The notes under the pieces were generated by a model. The model was not told where the DNA came from. It searched no databases and worked only from the letters and a program-made list of their open reading frames with translations. This document shows positions 60,596 to 64,000 of a stretch of 64,000 nucleotides of DNA, one piece after another. The position numbers were made by a program, and so were the translations under genes. Source of the stretch: Flavobacterium johnsoniae. Lineage in GTDB: Bacteria > Bacteroidota > Bacteroidia > Flavobacteriales > Flavobacteriaceae. How positions within the stretch are numbered: the first letter of the stretch is position 1; every line of letters starts with the position of its first letter. The stretch spans positions 4,712,001-4,776,000 of the forward strand of contig NZ_CP103794.1 of assembly GCF_030388325.1 (NCBI RefSeq), written 5' to 3'.

Positions 60596-60725
60596 ATTGC
60601 CTCCAGCTTTAGCTGGAGGTATAAATAAGAATCATAGTAAGGCTTTAGCCCAAATGCGTGTTTTGGCTAAAGCTTTATTACTATTGAATTCTTTTAGTCT
60701 CCTAGTTAAAACTAGGGGCTATTCA
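60596..60725. repeat. Three-hairpin element (CCTCCAGC / GGCTTTAGCC / CCTAGTT)
   Basis: GCCTCCAGCTTTAGCTGGAGG folds on itself, GGCTTTAGCC faces TTTTGGCTAAAGC, and CCTAGTTAAAACTAGG is a third hairpin. An element of similar sequence is common in Bacteroidota intergenic regions, by recollection. Confidence 0.7.
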
Positions 60726-60729
60726 ATAA

Positions 60730-60763
60730 AAAAATGCAAGACCAAAATTGATCTTGCATTTTT
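60730..60763. terminator. Terminator hairpin
   Basis: AAAAATGCAAGA pairs with TCTTGCATTTTT. It serves the DJ-1/PfpI gene on the minus strand, or the repeat block. Confidence 0.7.
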
Positions 60764-60798
60764 ATATAATTTGATAAATCTAAATAGAAATTTCTTTT

Positions 60799-61347
60799 TT
60801 AGACTCTCTGACGCTCATGTATTCCTTCTTTAATTTCTTCCACCATTTTTTTATTAAAAGCTGGCAAATCATTCGGATTTCGGCTGGTCACTAATCCATT
60901 GTCTACGACAACTTCTGAGTCTTCCCATTGTGCTCCAGCATTTTTCAAATCGTTTTTAATAGAGAAGAACGAAGTTACTTTTCGACCTTCTAAAACGTCA
61001 GCATCTACCAGAATTTGAGGTCCATGGCAAATAGCGGCTACTGGTTTTTTACTTTCAAAAAAGGAACGCACAAAATTTACTGCAGCTTCTTCTCTTCTCA
61101 ATAAATCAGGATTTATAACTCCACCTGGAATAACCAAAGCATCGTAATCTGTTTCATTTGCCTGATCTAATACGACATCAACATTGTATTCGTTGCTCCA
61201 ATTTCCGTCTTTCCAAGATTTGATCGTTCCAGATTTCAAACTAACGATATCTGCATTCCAACCTTGCTCTTCTAGATAGGCTTTTGGTGATGCTAATTCT
61301 GATTCTTCAAACCCGTTTGTTGCTAATATGGCGATATTCTTTTTCAT
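60799..61347 (-). CDS. DJ-1/PfpI-family protein (YhbO-like deglycase/chaperone)
   Basis: 182 residues. The nucleophile elbow Cys107 is in VAAICHGPQIL with His108 beside it; ATNGFEESEL supplies the active-site Glu. The sequence is like PfpI/YhbO, which form oligomers and protect against glycation or oxidative damage or act as cysteine peptidases. It is a soluble cytosolic protein. It is monocistronic on the minus strand. Confidence 0.88.
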   Translation of the reverse strand: MKKNIAILATNGFEESELASPKAYLEEQGWNADIVSLKSGTIKSWKDGNWSNEYNVDVVLDQANETDYDALVIPGGVINPDLLRREEAAVNFVRSFFESKKPVAAICHGPQILVDADVLEGRKVTSFFSIKNDLKNAGAQWEDSEVVVDNGLVTSRNPNDLPAFNKKMVEEIKEGIHERQRV

Positions 61348-61648
61348 AATTTTAATATTTAAATATTTGTAATTTTGATTTACTTAAAATTAGTTATTTC
61401 AAATAGCCAGCGAAAACCGACCGTGTTAAAGCTTTCTTTAATAAAAGTTAATTAACTATACATCAATTTTTTATAAAAAATAAAACTGAAATTATATAAA
61501 ACTCTTATGAATTTAGGTTATTATTTTATATGATGAAAGCTAAAGAAGTGATGGTATAATTATTACGTATAAAAACGAATTTCAGAAATGCAACTAATTA
61601 ATAAAAAAGACAAAACTTTCTCTCTTTGCAACTTCTGACGTTTGCAAT
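61348..61648. other. AT-rich gap between the DJ-1 and MscS genes
   Basis: This holds the upstream region of the DJ-1 gene and the 3' flank of the MscS gene. I find no promoter match, hairpin or open frame I can support. Confidence 0.4.
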
Positions 61649-62461
61649 TTATTTCAAAACAAATCCATTTTCTTTTAAAGTATTCAAGACTTCACCAATA
61701 ATTTTAGAACGGCATTCAGAGTTTTTAGCACGAGGACCTGTTTTTACCCAATAACGAATGTTAAGCTGAATGACTCCCGCAGCCGCAACATCTGTAATTA
61801 CAGCAGAATCTGCGTAATCTTTATCGGTTACATCTTCGTTTTTATGAAGCACTTCTTTTACTAGTTCTATGGCACGGTTATAATCTGAACCATACTCTAA
61901 TCCGACAGTAAAAGTCTGAAGCAAAAAACCTTCGCTATTATAGTTGATGAGTGTGTTTTTAATTAAAAGAGCATTTGGAATATAGATGATTTTAGAATCG
62001 CTTTTGACTTCGGTATCACGGAGATTCAGGTTTATCACTTCTCCTTTTACTCCGTTGCTTTCTATAATGTCACCAATATTAAAAGGACGTTTAAAAGCCA
62101 GCAGAATTCCGGCAAGAAAATTTTCTCCAATATCTTTAAGTGCAAAACCAATTACAAAAGCTGAGATTCCAGCGCCTGCAAGCATGCTTTGCGCAACTCC
62201 TTCAAGTCCAATAATTTTGAACATAAACAAAACCCCAATAATAATCAAAACCGATTTGATTAAACGGGCAATAAAAGTTGCCAAAAGACGATCGTGCATT
62301 CTAGCTTTAAGACGATTTCCTGCAAAAATGCCAACTCGAGCCGCAATAAACCACGAAACGAGAATTACGATAATAGCCAGAATAAATTTAGGCGTAAGAT
62401 CGACTATACTATAATAATAATTTTCTAAATGCTTAAAAACGTCCTGAACGAAATCTTCCAT
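61649..62461 (-). CDS. mscS: Small-conductance mechanosensitive channel (MscS family)
   Basis: 270 residues. It has three membrane helices, the pore helix rich in Gly and Ala (MLAGAGISAFVIGFALKDIG), the beta domain GDIIESNGVKGEVINLNLRD with IPNALLIKNTLINY, and the C-terminal alpha/beta cytoplasmic vestibule. It opens on membrane tension to release ions and osmolytes. It is of minimal MscS length, with no extra domains. Monocistronic. Confidence 0.93.
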   Translation of the reverse strand: MEDFVQDVFKHLENYYYSIVDLTPKFILAIIVILVSWFIAARVGIFAGNRLKARMHDRLLATFIARLIKSVLIIIGVLFMFKIIGLEGVAQSMLAGAGISAFVIGFALKDIGENFLAGILLAFKRPFNIGDIIESNGVKGEVINLNLRDTEVKSDSKIIYIPNALLIKNTLINYNSEGFLLQTFTVGLEYGSDYNRAIELVKEVLHKNEDVTDKDYADSAVITDVAAAGVIQLNIRYWVKTGPRAKNSECRSKIIGEVLNTLKENGFVLK

Positions 62462-62565
62462 AATTATGCGTTGTAAAAAGTAAAACTTTAAAATTAGAAC
62501 TTTTTAAAAACGGAAGACTTACAGGATTTAATTAGAATTTTATAAAATCTATTGAAATGTGATTA

Positions 62566-63000
62566 TTACCACAAATCTTTCTTAATCACCAAATATTTCA
62601 AATCTGTTTTTCCCGCATTACTAATTCCGTGTTCGGCATTTGGCGGACAATACAAGCTTGTATTTGGTCCAACGACAACTGTTTTTCCGTCTAAGAAAAA
62701 AGAAGCCGAACCTTCTAGAATATAAAAGAATTCTTCTTCTGGATGATGATGTGGTGCGTGTGTTGATTTTCCAGGTTCGACAATACTCATTTTTAAAGTG
62801 TTTTCTTGTGTGAAATCTTTATTGGCAAACCAATATTGATAGCCGACTTTGGTTTTAGTAGCTTTGTTTATATCAAAATGATTGACACAGTTTTCGATTG
62901 TGTATTGTGGTGGTGCAGTTTCTTTTTTTGTTTCTTGTGAGAAAGTCTGTTGGAAAAATAAAACAGTAATTGTGGTTTTTAGGATGGTTAGAGTTTTCAT
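62566..63000 (-). CDS. Exported cupin-domain protein
   Basis: 144 residues from the ATG at 62998-63000 (MKTLTILKTTITVLFFQQTFS), which gives a signal peptide; a start 27 codons earlier adds a poor N-terminus. It is a single cupin: motif 1 is HAPHHHPEEEFFYILEG (His/Glu metal ligands), motif 2 is PPNAEHGISN with the last His. The metal and substrate are unknown. It is presumably periplasmic. Next to it on the far side is a TetR regulator with its own promoter. Confidence 0.82.
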   Translation of the reverse strand: MKTLTILKTTITVLFFQQTFSQETKKETAPPQYTIENCVNHFDINKATKTKVGYQYWFANKDFTQENTLKMSIVEPGKSTHAPHHHPEEEFFYILEGSASFFLDGKTVVVGPNTSLYCPPNAEHGISNAGKTDLKYLVIKKDLW

Positions 63001-63137
63001 TTTTTTTGTTGTAATGTTACGAAAAAAATCTATTAGATGATTTTTAAACTGGACTTCAGTCCAGTTTAAAATGCAATTCAATGATTTAGATATATTTTAT
63101 TTCTCTGGAATTTTTCTGAGAGGAAATTGTTTGAAAT

Positions 63138-63153
63138 AAACTTTGACAAAGTT
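63138..63153. repeat. Single arm of the AACTTTG palindrome
   Basis: AAACTTTGACAAAGTT, the right arm of the elements at 32343 and 46469; the left arm is missing. Confidence 0.6.
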
Positions 63154-63180
63154 CTAATGAAAAAATACATTTTCTCTCCT

Positions 63181-63247
63181 AGCCCTGATCGAAACGGCAT
63201 CCTTTTGTGGTGGGGTTCACCACAAAAGATATAGTGGAGAGCGGGAC
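63181..63247. repeat. ATCCTTTTGTG family element (copy 2)
   Basis: CTTTTGTGGTG (63202-63212) pairs with CACCACAAAAG (63219-63229), flanked by AGCCCTGATCGAAACGGC and AGTGGAGAGCGGGAC. The 63001-63446 gap otherwise holds the single AACTTTG arm and the TetR promoter. Confidence 0.7.
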
Positions 63248-63403
63248 AAATGGTCTTAAAATAGAAAAAATTCCTGCTTCGAATAAAAATCATTCAAATA
63301 AAAATCTGAATAAAACAAAGCCTTTACAAAGATTTTTAAAAATACTTATGGTGCGATAAGAAAATATTATGATAAAAATATTTTGTAATTCGAAAATCCG
63401 CCA

Positions 63404-63411
63404 TACATTTG
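63404..63411 (+). promoter_or_regulatory. Candidate TetR-gene promoter -7 element
   Basis: TACATTTG (TAnnTTTG), 35 bases before the ATG at 63447. Confidence 0.5.
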
Positions 63412-63413
63412 CC

Positions 63414-63424
63414 TAACAGTGTTA
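63414..63424. promoter_or_regulatory. Palindromic operator candidate for the TetR regulator
   Basis: TAACAGTGTTA, an 11-base palindrome with one central base, just downstream of the -7 element and so near the transcription start, a typical autorepression site. Confidence 0.45.
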
Positions 63425-63446
63425 AACGATTTAATACTTGAATACA

Positions 63447-64000
63447 ATGGCTAGCAAAGATCGAATTTTAAGACAAAAAGAAGAGACAAGAAATAATATT
63501 CTTGGCGCTGCTTATGATATCGTGAAAGATGAAGGCTGGAATGGTTTGAGTATGCGTAAAATTGCCGACAGAATCGAATATACTGCTCCTATTATTTATG
63601 AATATTTTTCGAATAAAGAAGCAATTTTAGAAGAACTTACAGGCAAAGGCTTTTTAAAACTGGCTAAGGAGTTACAGACTGCAAAAGACAAGTTTGAAAA
63701 ACCCGAAGATCAGTTAGAAGCCATGTGGATGACTTATTGGGATTTCGCTTTTACTAATACTGAAATGTATCAACTTATGTTTGGTGTTCAAATGACTTGC
63801 TGTGCACAGCGATGTTCGGCTCAGGAAGCACCTTACAAATTGTTTACTGGTGTTATTGCTGAAATTATGAAAGACAGCAATCCTAGTGAAGATATCATTA
63901 AACAAAAATATTTTACTTTCTTTTCTGTTATTCATGGTTTAATCGCCATCAACATCATTAACAAGAGTGATATTTTAGAAACAATAAATGCTCAGATTTT
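63447..64000 (+). CDS. TetR-family transcriptional regulator, C-terminus outside window
   Basis: At least 184 residues from the ATG at 63447; the frame is open to the right edge. The N-terminal helix-turn-helix is canonical: RNNILGAAYDIVKDEGWNGL, SMRKIADRIEYTAPIIYEYF and SNKEAILEEL. The ligand domain has AMWMTYWDFAFTNTEMYQLM and unusual neighbouring cysteines in MTCCAQRCS. In Bacteroidota, TetR genes of this type often precede efflux operons, which would lie to the right (inference). A TAnnTTTG promoter and a small palindrome lie in front. Confidence 0.88.
   Translation, partial: MASKDRILRQKEETRNNILGAAYDIVKDEGWNGLSMRKIADRIEYTAPIIYEYFSNKEAILEELTGKGFLKLAKELQTAKDKFEKPEDQLEAMWMTYWDFAFTNTEMYQLMFGVQMTCCAQRCSAQEAPYKLFTGVIAEIMKDSNPSEDIIKQKYFTFFSVIHGLIAINIINKSDILETINAQI

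Noticed and set aside
60597..60833. 78-codon frame starting MPPALAGGINKN
   Set aside because: It runs through the three-hairpin repeat and a terminator and overlaps the 3' end of the DJ-1 gene.

Overview
The window looks like a chromosomal segment of a Flavobacterium-type Bacteroidota. It is AT-rich. Upstream regions repeatedly carry the Bacteroidota promoter signature TAnnTTTG and few show Shine-Dalgarno sites. The genes include CarboxypepD_reg/TonB-dependent receptors, a LETM1-related protein, PepSY proteins, a DUF4374 lipoprotein and many proteins with Bacteroidota-style signal peptides ending in AQ or SQ. I see no rRNA, tRNA, CRISPR array, IS transposase or prophage.

Layout. 1-3.1 kb: an RNA-quality-control-like neighbourhood with a TROVE/Ro60 protein running off the left edge, an HD-like hydrolase and a WYL regulator, separated by palindromic repeats. 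3.3-9.8 kb: a fatty-acid beta-oxidation operon (MarR, fadN, fadA, fadE, in the fadNAE order of Bacillus) with a four-helix-bundle (23S IVS-type) gene lodged between fadA and fadE. 10-14.9 kb: secreted chitinase-like GH18 enzyme, small envelope proteins, Cu/Zn superoxide dismutase and a LETM1-related protein. 14.9-19.3 kb: carbonic anhydrase with a SulP transporter, then dps divergent from oxyR. 19.3-25.6 kb: mnmD, branched-chain aminotransferase, a MazG-like hydrolase, an SRPBCC protein and an ECF-sigma / membrane protein / Spy-like operon. 25.7-34.8 kb: BNR protein, a pair of paralogous exported proteins sharing sigma-54-like upstream elements, kup, an RsmB-type methyltransferase, menE with a CPBP protease, and an arsC-like gene. 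34.9-44 kb: a TonB receptor, then an AraC regulator divergent from a receptor / DUF4374 lipoprotein / PepSY operon that resembles the XusABC xenosiderophore system. 44.4-51.3 kb: small receiver-like and 2H proteins, AraC plus two SDR genes, PepSY-like paralogues and a LytS/LytTR-type two-component system. 51.5-57.5 kb: an outer-membrane-factor/RND/membrane-fusion efflux operon. 57.8-64 kb: orphan hypotheticals, a dense block of palindromic repeats, DJ-1/PfpI, MscS, a cupin and a TetR regulator cut by the right edge.

Working together. The fad operon degrades acyl-CoAs under probable MarR control. OxyR, Dps and SodC form the oxidative-stress theme. The AraC/receptor/DUF4374/PepSY set reads as ferric-siderophore capture and reduction. 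The two-component system is divergent from the RND efflux operon and may regulate it.

The most notable observations are the Xus-like locus with a 21-bp-spaced direct repeat upstream of the receptor promoter, the paralogue pair with matched sigma-54-like elements, a canonical EF-hand loop in the cytoplasmic linker of the RND pump, the IVS-type gene inside the fad operon, and several families of long palindromes, some nested in or abutting each other.
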